NCBI GenBank assembly: GCA_036946625.1
Contig: JAQIIU010000002.1
Location: 992,001-1,056,000, forward strand
Reading direction: 5' to 3'
DNA length: 64,000 nucleotides
Source of the DNA: Methylorubrum populi
GTDB lineage: Bacteria > Pseudomonadota > Alphaproteobacteria > Rhizobiales > Beijerinckiaceae
This document shows positions 17,799 to 26,125 of this stretch, one piece after another (within the stretch, counting starts at the first letter, position 1; each line of letters begins with the position of its first letter). The position numbers were made by a program, and so were the translations under genes. The notes below the pieces were generated by a model. It was not told where the DNA came from. It did not search any database and saw nothing but the letters and a program-made list of their open reading frames with translations.

Positions 17799-18650
17799 TC
17801 AGGCCTCGGCGCGGGGCTCGTCCTCGATATCCGGCGCGACCTGACCGAAATTGAGCACCGAGACCAGCGTCACGCCGCCGATGACGTTGCCGAGCAGCGT
17901 CGGCACGAAGAAGCCGGTGAGGTAGGTGCCGAGGCCGATCTCGCCGACGGCCACGAGATAGAACGCGTCGACCGAGCCGGCGACGATGTGGGCGAGGCCG
18001 CACATCGACACGAGCGAGGTCATCAGAAGGATGATGAAGGGCGCGGCCGAACCCGACGCCGGCAGGATCCACACCATCAGCGCGATCAGCCAGCCCGCGA
18101 ACACCGCCTTGATGACCGTGGTCCAGAACGGATCCTCGACGGTGTGGTGGCTGATCTCGGCGAAGGCCGTCCGCACCTCCGGCTTGAAGGCGTCGGTATG
18201 GGCGAGCACCCAGGCGATCAGGAGCGTCGCCAGGATGTTGGCGACGAGCACGATGCCCCACAGCCGGGCCACGCGCAGCAGCGCCGGGACGGTCCGCTCG
18301 GTCAGGAGCGGCAGGATCGGCGTCACCGTGTTCTCGGTGAAGAGTTGCTGGCGCCCGAGCACGACGATGAGGAAGCCGATCGAGTAGCCCAGGCTCATGA
18401 CGAGCTCGGCCCAGGGCTCGTGCGGCAGGTGCCCCTTGAGCACGCCGGGCACGATCAGCGAGAAGCCCATGGTGAGCCCGGCGGCGAAGCCCGAGAGCGA
18501 GAGAGCCAGCGCGGTGCGCCGCATCTCCTCCTCGCCCTCGCGCCGGATGATCTCGTGCAGGATCAGCGCGTCCGGACGGTGCGCCTTCTCGACTTGGGCG
18601 TCGTCCTTCTCGCGGGTATGGGCTCCGTGGGTGCGGTGTTCCTCGGACAT
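17799..18650 (-). CDS. Formate/nitrite transporter-family channel (YfdC-like)
   Basis: The 283-residue membrane protein has a charged N-terminal tail of about 45 residues, then six hydrophobic segments with FNT-family wording: LSLSGFAAGLTMGFSLIVPG, LGYSIGFLIVVLGRQQLFTENT, and AHIVAGSVDAFYL. It fits the YfdC branch more than FocA or NirC. The substrate is probably a small anion; in a methylotroph formate is attractive but unproven. The ATG at 18650 follows CGAGGGCCGC. The gene ends four bases from the converging bestrophin stump. Confidence 0.85.
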   Translation of the reverse strand: MSEEHRTHGAHTREKDDAQVEKAHRPDALILHEIIRREGEEEMRRTALALSLSGFAAGLTMGFSLIVPGVLKGHLPHEPWAELVMSLGYSIGFLIVVLGRQQLFTENTVTPILPLLTERTVPALLRVARLWGIVLVANILATLLIAWVLAHTDAFKPEVRTAFAEISHHTVEDPFWTTVIKAVFAGWLIALMVWILPASGSAAPFIILLMTSLVSMCGLAHIVAGSVDAFYLVAVGEIGLGTYLTGFFVPTLLGNVIGGVTLVSVLNFGQVAPDIEDEPRAEA

Positions 18651-18792
18651 GCGGCCCTCGGCGGTCGTCTCGCCGCAGCCCAACGTATGGCAGCGCTTGC
18701 GCGCTCCCTGCGCGCGGAAATTTATTTCAGGGGCGCGGGACGATCGGGGCTGCGAACCGAGGCCGATGATGGACGTCCTGCCGAGGCGACCA

Positions 18793-19530
18793 TCAGGGGC
18801 GAAGCCCGGCGAGCAGCCCCTCGACGGCCTCGCGGGCGGCCGCCACCGCCTGCCCATCCCGCCCGCGCACGACGATGCGGTTGCGAAACCCATCCGGCGT
18901 CATCGACGGGTAGGAGCCGATCGACACCGCCCCATGCGCCGACGCGATCGCGCCGAGCCCTCCGGCGAAGCTGCCCTCGGGGATGCCGCCCGCCTCGATC
19001 GTCTCGGAGATCACCGGCGCGTCGGAGGTGAGCGTCGGGCGGATCTCGTCGAGCATGGCCCGCATGATCTGCGGCACGCCCGCCATCACGTAGACGTTGC
19101 CGAGGCGGAAGCCCGGCGCCTTCGAGACGGGATTGGCGATCAGGTCGGCCCCGTCCGGGATGCGGGCCATGCGCAGACGCGCCTCGTTCAGATCCTCCGG
19201 CCGGTGCCGTTCGAGCAGCATGGCGCGGGCGCGCGGGTCGACGTCGATGCCGACGCCGAAGGCCGCGGCGATGCTGTCGGCGGTGATGTCGTCGTGGGTC
19301 GGGCCGATGCCGCCGGAGGTGAACAGGTAGGTGTAGCGCGCGCGAAGTGCGTTCACCGCCGCGACGATCGCGTCCCGGTCGTCGGGGACGATGCGGACCT
19401 CGCGCAGATCGACGCCGATCCCGGTCAGCACGTCGGCGATGGCGCCGATGTTCTTGTCCTTGGTGCGGCCCGACAGGATCTCGTCGCCGATGACGAGGAT
19501 GGCGGCGGTGACGTCGGAATTCTGGGACAT
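18793..19530 (-). CDS. CinA-like molybdopterin-binding domain protein
   Basis: The 245-residue protein is the N-terminal (MoCF_biosynth/COG1058) half of CinA: AAILVIGDEILSGRTKDKN, FTSGGIGPTHDDITADSIAAA and a later PGFRLGNVYVMAGVPQIM. Full CinA adds a nicotinamide-nucleotide amidase domain, absent here. Such stand-alone proteins are annotated as competence/damage-inducible protein A but relate structurally to MoaB/Mog; some hydrolyse ADP-ribose. It sits 142 bp upstream of the FNT channel gene and is divergent from sfsA. Confidence 0.88.
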   Translation of the reverse strand: MSQNSDVTAAILVIGDEILSGRTKDKNIGAIADVLTGIGVDLREVRIVPDDRDAIVAAVNALRARYTYLFTSGGIGPTHDDITADSIAAAFGVGIDVDPRARAMLLERHRPEDLNEARLRMARIPDGADLIANPVSKAPGFRLGNVYVMAGVPQIMRAMLDEIRPTLTSDAPVISETIEAGGIPEGSFAGGLGAIASAHGAVSIGSYPSMTPDGFRNRIVVRGRDGQAVAAAREAVEGLLAGLRP

Positions 19531-19619
19531 GCGGCCTCGGGGGCGGTGACCGGGCTGGAAGCTAGGGCGCGAATGCGCGAAAGCGAAAGCCTGCCTCGCC
19601 CCCTCCCGGTCGTGACACG

Positions 19620-20378
19620 ATGCGCTTCCCCTCCCCCCTGATCGAAGGCCGTCTCGTTCGGCGCTACAAGCGCTTCCTCGCCGACGTGGCGCTGGCCGAC
19701 GGCACCCAGGTGACGGCCCATTGCGCCAACCCGGGCGCCATGTTGGGGCTGAACGCCGAGGGTTCTCGCGTGCTGCTCTCGTCCTCGACCAACCCGTCGC
19801 GAAAACTCGGGTTTTCCTGGGAACTGGTGGAGGCGGATCTGCCCGGCGGGCCGCAATGGGTCGGCATCAACACCGCGCGCCCCAACGCCCTCGTCGCGGA
19901 GGCGTTCCGGGAGCAGAGGATCGCGCCCCTCGAAGGATACGAGACGCTGCGGCCGGAGGTGGCCTACGGTCGGGCGAGCCGCGTCGATTTCCTGGCGAGC
20001 GGGGGCGGCCTGCCGCCCTGCCATGTCCCCTGCCATGTCGAGGTGAAGAACTGCCACCTGATGCGGCGGCCGGGGCTGGCCGAGTTCCCCGACTGCAAGG
20101 CGGCCCGCTCGGCCCGCCACATGGAGGAACTGGCCGGCGTCGCCGCCGCCGGCGGCCGGGCGATGCTGATCGTGGTGATCCAGATGCGGGCGGAGGCCTT
20201 CGACGTCGCCCGCGACATCGACCCGGCCTTCGACCGCGCCCTGCGGGCCGCGCTCGCGGCAGGGGTCGAGGCCTACGCCTATGCCTGCGCGGTCGGGCCG
20301 GAGGGCGTCGCGATCGCGCAAGCCGTGCCGATCCTCACGCCGGGCGCGGCGCGGCCGTCCGCTCGAACATCAGGTTGA
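19620..20378 (+). CDS. sfsA: DNA/RNA nuclease SfsA homologue
   Basis: The 252-residue protein matches SfsA: LIEGRLVRRYKRFLADVALA (N-terminal OB fold), TAHCANPGAMLGL, WVGINTARPNALV, RVDFLASG, HVEVKNCHLM with the PD-(D/E)xK nuclease-like core, and MLIVVIQMRAEAF. In E. coli SfsA was first linked to maltose gene expression and later described as a nuclease. Its last 44 bases overlap the end of the converging FkbM gene. Confidence 0.92.
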   Translation: MRFPSPLIEGRLVRRYKRFLADVALADGTQVTAHCANPGAMLGLNAEGSRVLLSSSTNPSRKLGFSWELVEADLPGGPQWVGINTARPNALVAEAFREQRIAPLEGYETLRPEVAYGRASRVDFLASGGGLPPCHVPCHVEVKNCHLMRRPGLAEFPDCKAARSARHMEELAGVAAAGGRAMLIVVIQMRAEAFDVARDIDPAFDRALRAALAAGVEAYAYACAVGPEGVAIAQAVPILTPGAARPSARTSG

Positions 20379-21180
20379 GGCGCGTGCGGGCGATCTGGCG
20401 GTAGCCGTGGGTGTGGAGCAGGCCGGGCAGGTCGATCTGCCACTGGTCGGTGCCGTTCTCGATGATGAACAGCGACGGGCGCAGGGATTCCGGCGCCTCG
20501 CGCAGGAACGGCTCCAGGATCAGGTCTTCCGCCCCCTCGACATCGAGCTTGATCGCGTCGATGCGCTCGATCCCCTCCGAGCGGCACAGCCCGAGCAGCG
20601 TCACCGCCGGCACGCGCACCGTCGCGTTCTTGTGGGTGCCGACGATCTTGACGCTCGACTCGCCGCGGTTGCGCGGATCGATGAACAGGGTGAGTTCCCC
20701 GGCCTTGTCGGCCACCGCGCAGGCGATGGCCTTGACCGTGCCGAACGGGTTCTGGCCGATGTTGAAGGTCAGCCGGTCGAACACGTCGGGCTGCGGCTCG
20801 ACCGCGAGGATGCGGGCGCGCGCGCCGGTGAAGCCCGCCACGAACAGCGCGTAGGCGCCGATGTTGGCGCCGATATCGAGGAACACCGCGTCCTCGGGCA
20901 GCCGCTGCTTGAGGAGCGCCCGCTCCTGCGGATCGAAGAACTGCGGGGTGAAGAGCACCTTCTTCTCGCAGTTGTTGTTGTAGGGATGCAGCCGCATCCG
21001 CGCCCCGTAGCGCTCGACGTCGAGCGGCCGGCCGCGCATCATCGAGATGGCGAGGCGGCGCAGGAACATCGCCAGCCGCCGGGCGCGCCAGGAATGCTCG
21101 GGCAGCTTCTGCGTGCGCTCGGCGATCCGCGCGACGAGGCCGGTCGGGGCGTAGGTGCCGTAGGGCGAGGAATCCGTCAT
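20335..21180 (-). CDS. FkbM-family methyltransferase
   Basis: The 281-residue protein has a class I SAM-dependent methyltransferase core: VFLDIGANIGAYALFVAG (motif I), ILAVEPQPDVFDRL, and AIKLDVEGAEDLILEPFL, the FkbM signature. N-terminal residues 1-80 are basic and predicted soluble. Family members O-methylate sugars or polyketides. Isolated copies in Rhizobiales usually have no known substrate. It overlaps sfsA tail to tail. Confidence 0.88.
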   Translation of the reverse strand: MTDSSPYGTYAPTGLVARIAERTQKLPEHSWRARRLAMFLRRLAISMMRGRPLDVERYGARMRLHPYNNNCEKKVLFTPQFFDPQERALLKQRLPEDAVFLDIGANIGAYALFVAGFTGARARILAVEPQPDVFDRLTFNIGQNPFGTVKAIACAVADKAGELTLFIDPRNRGESSVKIVGTHKNATVRVPAVTLLGLCRSEGIERIDAIKLDVEGAEDLILEPFLREAPESLRPSLFIIENGTDQWQIDLPGLLHTHGYRQIARTRLNLMFERTAAPRPA

Positions 21181-21347
21181 CGTGCCGGGGTGATGCCAGC
21201 CCGGCGGGGCGGCGGCAAGTCGCGGGCCCGCCTCGGGACGACCACCGCCGCCGCGGTGGGCCGAACCGCACGCAAAGCCGCGCGTATCGTCGCGCGAGGC
21301 CGCGGCTCGACCTTTGACATCGCCGGCCCGGCGCCCGATGACGGGTC

Positions 21348-22112
21348 ATGCAAAGCTTCGATTCCGACGGCGTGCAGATCGCCTATATCGACGTGCCGGC
21401 CAAAGGCGGCAGCGGCGATCCGATTCTCCTGATCCACGGCTTTGCCTCGAACCACGCGGTGAACTGGGTCAACACGCTCTGGGTCCGGTACCTGTCGGAA
21501 GCCGGCTACCGTGTGATCGCGCACGACAACCGCGGGCATGGACAGAGCGAGAAGCTCTACGAGCCGACCGCCTACACCTCCGACCGGATGGCCGGCGATG
21601 CGGTGCGCCTCCTGCACCATCTCGGCCTCGAGCGGGCGGACGTGATGGGCTATTCCATGGGCGCGCGCATCGCCGCGCACATGGCGCTCGACCATCCCAA
21701 CGAGGTTCGCTCGCTGCTGCTCGGCGGCATGGGCTTCCATCTCGTGGACGGGCACGGCCTGCCCCAGGGCATCGCCGAGGCGCTGGAGGCACCGCCCGGC
21801 ACGCCGGCGCCGAACCCGACGGCCGCGACCTTCCGCATCTTCGCCGAGCAGACCAGGAGCGATCTGCGGGCGCTCGCCGCCTGCATCCGCTGCTCGCGCC
21901 AGACGCTGTCGCGGGCCGAACTCTCGGCCATCGACACCCCGACGCTGGTCTCGGTCGGCACGCTCGACACGGTGGCGGGGTCGGGCCCCGAACTCGCCAA
22001 GCTGATGCCGAACGCCCGCGCCCTCGATCTGCCGGGCCGCGACCACTCCACGGCGGTGGGCGACAGGCTCCATCGCAAGGGCGTGCTGGAGTTTTTGGCG
22101 CAGCGGCCGTAA
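21348..22112 (+). CDS. Alpha/beta hydrolase
   Basis: The 254-residue protein has the full fold and triad: ILLIHGFASNHAVNW (oxyanion hole), VMGYSMGARIA with the G-Y-S-M-G nucleophile elbow (Ser), an Asp in STGTLDTV-like sequence near residue 205 (VGTLDTVAG), and the GRDHSTAVGD His. The substrate is unknown; esterases, haloperoxidase-like and carboxylester hydrolases share this pattern. The gene stands alone between divergent FkbM and a converging ABC operon. Confidence 0.88.
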   Translation: MQSFDSDGVQIAYIDVPAKGGSGDPILLIHGFASNHAVNWVNTLWVRYLSEAGYRVIAHDNRGHGQSEKLYEPTAYTSDRMAGDAVRLLHHLGLERADVMGYSMGARIAAHMALDHPNEVRSLLLGGMGFHLVDGHGLPQGIAEALEAPPGTPAPNPTAATFRIFAEQTRSDLRALAACIRCSRQTLSRAELSAIDTPTLVSVGTLDTVAGSGPELAKLMPNARALDLPGRDHSTAVGDRLHRKGVLEFLAQRP

Positions 22113-22237
22113 CGGGCCGCTTCCACACCGTCGCCCTCACTCGCAACGACGGATCGGTCCTCACCGGGGATGCCGTAGAGGCTCTCGCGCCCGGCGATGT
22201 ACGGCTCCTGCGCCATCGCCCCCCCTTTGCGGCTCCG

Positions 22238-23017
22238 TCAGCTCTTCAGCCGATACCCCGTCCGGAAGATGTAGGTCACCAGCCCCAGGCACAGGGCCAG
22301 GAACGCCAGCGTCGCGGCGATGCTGACGCCGATCGCCACGTCGCCCTTGCCGAAGAATGCCCAGCGGAAGCCGCTGACGAGGTAGACCACCGGGTTGAAC
22401 AGGCTCGCCGCCCGCCAGAACGGCGGCAGCATCTCGATCGAATAGAAGCTGCCGCCGAGGAACGTCAGCGGCGTGACGATGAGGAGCGGCACCAGTTGCA
22501 GCTTCTCGAACCCGTCCGCCCACAGCCCGATCACGAAGCCGAACAGGCTGAAGGTGAGCGCGGTCAGCAGCAGGAAGAACACCATCCAGAATGGGTGCTC
22601 GATGTGCAGCGGCACGAACAGCGAGGCCGTGGCGAGGATGATCAGCCCGATCACGATCGACTTGGTGGCCGCCGCGCCGACATAGCCGAGCACCACCTCG
22701 AACGGCGCGATCGGCGCCGACAGGATCTCGTAGATCGTGCCGGCGAAGCGCGGGAAGTAGATGCCGAAGGCGGCGTTGGAGACGCTCTGCGTCAGCAGCG
22801 ACAGCATGATCAGCCCCGGCACGATGAAGGCGCCGTAGGCGACGCCGTCCACCGTCTGCATCCGCGAGCCGATCGCGGCCCCGAACACCACGAAGTAGAG
22901 CGAGGTGGAGATCACCGGCGCGACGATGCTCTGCAGCGCCGTGCGCCAGAACCGGGCCATCTCGAAGCGGTAGAGGGCGAGGATCGCCGGGACGTTCGGC
23001 ATGGACACGCCCTTCAT
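22238..23017 (-). CDS. yadH: ABC-2 type export permease (YadH-like)
   Basis: The 259-residue permease has six hydrophobic segments and the ABC-2 pattern: [75 protein letters not shown] and a C-terminal [12 protein letters not shown]. It matches YadH of the YadG/YadH pair, thought to export lipids or drugs. Its ATG overlaps the stop of the ATPase gene (ATGA), giving coupled translation; ATG 23002 is an alternative start. Confidence 0.9.
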   Translation of the reverse strand: MKGVSMPNVPAILALYRFEMARFWRTALQSIVAPVISTSLYFVVFGAAIGSRMQTVDGVAYGAFIVPGLIMLSLLTQSVSNAAFGIYFPRFAGTIYEILSAPIAPFEVVLGYVGAAATKSIVIGLIILATASLFVPLHIEHPFWMVFFLLLTALTFSLFGFVIGLWADGFEKLQLVPLLIVTPLTFLGGSFYSIEMLPPFWRAASLFNPVVYLVSGFRWAFFGKGDVAIGVSIAATLAFLALCLGLVTYIFRTGYRLKS

Positions 23018-23940
23018 GCGCGCTCGCGGACGAGATCGACGAAGATGTCTTCGAGCGAACTCTGGCTGGTATCGAGATCGGTGCACGTGAGCCCCGCCGC
23101 CGACAGGTCGCCGAGCAGGCCGGTGATGCCGGTGCGCTCGCGCCGCGTGTCGTAGGTGTAGACGAGGGTGCGTCGATCCTCGCCGACATGCAGCGCGTGG
23201 CGCGCCAGGGTGTCGGGCAGGGCGCCGACCGGCTCGCGCAGGTGCAGAGTGAGCTGCTTCTTGCCGAGCTTGCGCATCAGCTCGACCTTGTCCTCGACGA
23301 GGATGATCCCGCCCTTCCGGATCACGCCGACCCGGTCGGCCATTTCCTCGGCCTCCTCGATGTAGTGGGTGGTGAGGATCACGGTGACGCCCTGCTCGCG
23401 CAGGCGGCGCACGAGGCGCCACATGTCCTGGCGCAGTTCCACGTCGACGCCGGCGGTCGGCTCGTCGAGGAACAGCACCTGCGGCTCGTGGGCGAGCGCC
23501 TTGGCGATCAGAACCCGCCGCTTCATGCCGCCGGAGAGCTGCATGATCCGGCTCTCGCGCTTGTCGTGGAGGGCGAGATCCTTCAGCACGCGCTCGATAT
23601 GGGCCGGATCCTTCGGCAGCCCGAACAGGCCGCGGCTGAAGCTCACCGTGTCCCACACCGTCTCGAAGGCGTCGGTGGTCAGTTCCTGCGGCACCAGCCC
23701 GATCATGCGCCGGGCGGCGCGGTACCGGGACAGGATGTCGTGGCCGCCGACCCGGATGACGCCCGCGGTCGGCGTGACGATGCCGCAGACGATGTTGATG
23801 AGGGTCGACTTGCCGGCGCCGTTCGGCCCCAGCAGCGCGAAGATCTCCCCCTTGGCGATGTCGAGGCTCACGTCGCGCAGGGCGTGCAGGCCCGAGGCGT
23901 AGACCTTCGACAGGTTCGCGATCGAGACGATCGGTGGCAT
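23014..23940 (-). CDS. yadG: ABC-2 exporter ATPase (YadG-like)
   Basis: The 308-residue ATPase has Walker [11 protein letters not shown]-loop [15 protein letters not shown], signature [15 protein letters not shown], Walker [13 protein letters not shown] and the H-loop [14 protein letters not shown]. The LTTDAFE wording and C-terminal extension of about 80 residues are those of YadG. A likely promoter lies upstream, with TATAGC-like sequence around 23972-23978 read on the minus strand. It pairs with the permease downstream. Confidence 0.92.
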   Translation of the reverse strand: MPPIVSIANLSKVYASGLHALRDVSLDIAKGEIFALLGPNGAGKSTLINIVCGIVTPTAGVIRVGGHDILSRYRAARRMIGLVPQELTTDAFETVWDTVSFSRGLFGLPKDPAHIERVLKDLALHDKRESRIMQLSGGMKRRVLIAKALAHEPQVLFLDEPTAGVDVELRQDMWRLVRRLREQGVTVILTTHYIEEAEEMADRVGVIRKGGIILVEDKVELMRKLGKKQLTLHLREPVGALPDTLARHALHVGEDRRTLVYTYDTRRERTGITGLLGDLSAAGLTCTDLDTSQSSLEDIFVDLVRERA

Positions 23941-24020
23941 CAGGGTTCCGATCCGGCGGACGGGGTGTGCGCTATAGCACGGGGATCGCCGCGCCGAACC
24001 CGTCCGTTGCCGGTTACATT

Positions 24021-24152
24021 TCGGGGTGATTCGTTGGTCCCGCGCGCGAGGCCGGCGGAACCGGGCACGGCTTGAGGCTTTGACCGGATGTTCTCCTGCG
24101 ACGAACGACCCCTGACCCGGCCTGCCCTCTCATCGACGGCGGGTCTTTTTTT
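24021..24152 (+). ncRNA. Candidate small structured RNA with intrinsic terminator
   Basis: In a 287-bp gap without a protein gene, GGGGT (24023-24027) pairs with ACCCC (24108-24112) and TTCGT (24030-24034) with ACGAA (24101-24105), separated by a symmetric 2x2 internal loop. This closes a structured region of about 90 nt. A bulged GC-rich stem follows (GACCC/GGGTC plus GCC/GGC), then seven T residues (24146-24152), a strong intrinsic terminator in this GC-rich DNA. No plus-strand gene lies upstream that the terminator would serve. I could not assign it to 6S, SRP or a riboswitch class. Confidence 0.4.
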
Positions 24153-24227
24153 GCCTGCGCTCGATGCGTGCGGCCGGCGTGGCGGTGTTCCCCTGCGATG
24201 TTCCCGTGGCGATGCCCCCGCCGCACC

Positions 24228-24860
24228 TCACGTCGCGCCCTGAAGCGGGCCGACATTCGGCGGCACGTCCCTCGCCTCGTCGGCCTCCGCCGCGAGGAGG
24301 GCCGGCTCGGCCACCTTGGCCGGACCGCCGCGGGCCAGGGCGATCGCCAGCGCCGAGAGCGTGAGCAGGTCGCAGGTCAGGCCGAACGCCGAGCCGACCA
24401 GCGTGTTGTGCACCATCCAGCACGACGAGGCCCCGAGGAAGAAGCGGCGCATCGCCTGCGCATTCACCTGAAGCCGGGCCGTGGTGGCCAGCAGCGACCC
24501 CAGCCCGGCACAGGCCGAGGGCCAGCCGCTCCAAGTCGCGAGTGTCAGGCAGGCCGCCACGAGGCTGCTCGCGACGAAGAGCGGTGTCACCCAGGCCGCG
24601 CGGGCTCCCGGCCCGATCCAGCGGGCCGCCACCACGCTCTGCATCACCGAGACGAGGCACATCGCCGTGCCGGTCTGCGCCCCGAGCCGCAGGAAATGCA
24701 GCGCGAAGCAGGCCGAGCAGGCCGCCGACGTCAGCAGGATCGCGCTTCGTCGCGGCATCATCCCGCCCGCGAAGCCGAGACAGAGGCCGAGGCCTCCGAA
24801 CAGGTCGAGGTGTTCACGCGCGGCATTCCACGCGAGGGCGGCGAAATCTACGGGGGACAT
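24228..24860 (-). CDS. YgjV-family inner membrane protein
   Basis: The 210-residue protein has six or seven hydrophobic segments, beginning LFGGLGLCLGFAGGMMPRR and including LTSAACSACFALHFLRLG, WCQSVVAARWIG-like wording and MRRFFLGASSCWMVHNTLVG. These match the YgjV/Imp-YgjV family of bacterial inner membrane proteins, function unknown. The C-terminal 30 residues are acidic and soluble. The 315 bp upstream to 25175 hold its promoter region and, at their far end, the tandem operator of the efflux operon. Confidence 0.75.
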   Translation of the reverse strand: MSPVDFAALAWNAAREHLDLFGGLGLCLGFAGGMMPRRSAILLTSAACSACFALHFLRLGAQTGTAMCLVSVMQSVVAARWIGPGARAAWVTPLFVASSLVAACLTLATWSGWPSACAGLGSLLATTARLQVNAQAMRRFFLGASSCWMVHNTLVGSAFGLTCDLLTLSALAIALARGGPAKVAEPALLAAEADEARDVPPNVGPLQGAT

Positions 24861-25110
24861 CTTGGTGGCTCTCGAACGGTGCGTCCGTGACTCGTCCCGC
24901 GACCGTTCCGTGGGTGCTCGTTGTTCGTTTTCTTTCCCGCCGGTCTTTGGAACCTTCGCGAAAGCAGTGCTCGCCGGGCGAGGATCGTCGCCCGTCCTGC
25001 GAGTGCGCTATTCCTGCTCGGTAACCGGTTCGTTAATGCGGCGACAACCGCACTTCGGCGTGGCGCCGTTGCCTCGGTCGTGGTGCCGTGGTCACGGCCC
25101 GATGCGATGA

Positions 25111-25147
25111 GAATGAGCGTTCATTGACATGAGAATGAACGTTCACT
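25111..25147. promoter_or_regulatory. Tandem operator for the RND efflux operon
   Basis: Two copies of GAATGA(G/A)CGTTCA(T/C)T lie at 25111-25125 and 25133-25147, exactly 22 bp apart, so on the same helix face. Each is an inverted repeat; the second contains the perfect palindrome TGAACGTTCA (25136-25145). This resembles operators of AcrR/TtgR-like TetR regulators. They lie about 30 bp upstream of the first ORF of the operon that encodes a TetR protein, so autoregulation is likely. Confidence 0.7.
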
Positions 25148-25175
25148 ACCAAGCTCGTCAGCGTAGGAGTCGGCG

Positions 25176-25493
25176 ATGAGCATGTCGGTCGGGGATCGTG
25201 CGTCCTCCCTCATATCCTTCCCGTTCGCGGCCGATCCCGGCCTCGACCGGGCTCGAGAGGGTTTCGGCGCCGCGCGCCTGCTGAAGGCGGCCTGCACCCC
25301 GATGAACCTGGCCGTCTGCGCCGTCGTCGCCCTCGGCTGGTTCGCCCTGATCGGCTGGACCGGCGCGGGCCCGGACGGCTGGCAGGCCCGCCTCTGCGCC
25401 GATCTCGATCTTCGGCCGCGTGCCTGCTCCGCCGTGCGGCTCGGCGGCGGGGCGGATCGCACCGCCATGAACAGTGTGGGAACCTCGTCATGA
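25176..25493 (+). CDS. Small membrane protein leading the efflux operon
   Basis: The 105-residue product starts at ATG 25176 after TAGGAG. It has one clear transmembrane segment (MNLAVCAVVALGWFALIGW, about residues 43-61) and an otherwise polar sequence. No family is recognised. Its stop overlaps the TetR start by ATGA, so it is translated with the operon. It may be an accessory to the pump or a leader ORF. Confidence 0.65.
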   Translation: MSMSVGDRASSLISFPFAADPGLDRAREGFGAARLLKAACTPMNLAVCAVVALGWFALIGWTGAGPDGWQARLCADLDLRPRACSAVRLGGGADRTAMNSVGTSS

Positions 25494-26125
25494 GTGCAGC
25501 GGCCGGCGCCGTCATCGACGCCCGGAGCGGACAGGCGGCCCGGCGCGAGCACATCCTCGACGCGGCCGAGGCGTGCTTCGTCCGCAACGGCTTCCACCGC
25601 ACCACGATGCAGGATCTCGCCCGCGAGGCTTCGATGAGCCCGGGCAACATCTACCGCTACTTCGATTCGAAGGAGGCGGTCGTCCTCGGGCTGGCCGAGC
25701 GCGACCGCGAGCGCGGTGCGGTCCTCGTCGAGGCGATGGAGCGGGCCGGCGACCGGCGCGGCGCCCTGATGGGCGTGCTCGCCTGCTTCTTCAACGACAT
25801 CACCCGCGAGGCGGCGATCCTGCGCCTCGACCTCTGGGCCGAGGCGACCCGCAATCCGGCCATCGGCACGCTGGTCGCGTTTGGCGACGACGAGGGCCGG
25901 ACCTGGCTCATCGAGATGTTCGACGCGATCAAGTCCTCGCCGGACTGCGATTCCGCGGCGCTGTTCGACGCGGTCGCGCCCCTGATGAAGGGCATCATCC
26001 TCAGTCGGGCCTTGATTCCCGATTACGACGCCGGTCCGGCGGTGACGCAGCTCCAGGCGCTGATCGATGCGGGCCTGTCCGGCGCACCGCCCCTTCCCCG
26101 TGCCGTTCAGGAGACCGGCCGATGA
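25490..26125 (+). CDS. TetR/AcrR-family repressor of the efflux operon
   Basis: The 211-residue protein has a typical TetR DNA-binding domain at residues 18-65: RREHILDAAEACFVRNGFHR, TTMQDLAREASMSPGNIYRY, FDSKEAVVLGL. The C-terminal ligand domain is all-helical. It is encoded within the operon and overlaps both neighbours by ATGA junctions. The tandem palindromes upstream of the operon are its probable binding sites, with a pump substrate as the likely inducer. Confidence 0.9.
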   Translation: MSAAAGAVIDARSGQAARREHILDAAEACFVRNGFHRTTMQDLAREASMSPGNIYRYFDSKEAVVLGLAERDRERGAVLVEAMERAGDRRGALMGVLACFFNDITREAAILRLDLWAEATRNPAIGTLVAFGDDEGRTWLIEMFDAIKSSPDCDSAALFDAVAPLMKGIILSRALIPDYDAGPAVTQLQALIDAGLSGAPPLPRAVQETGR

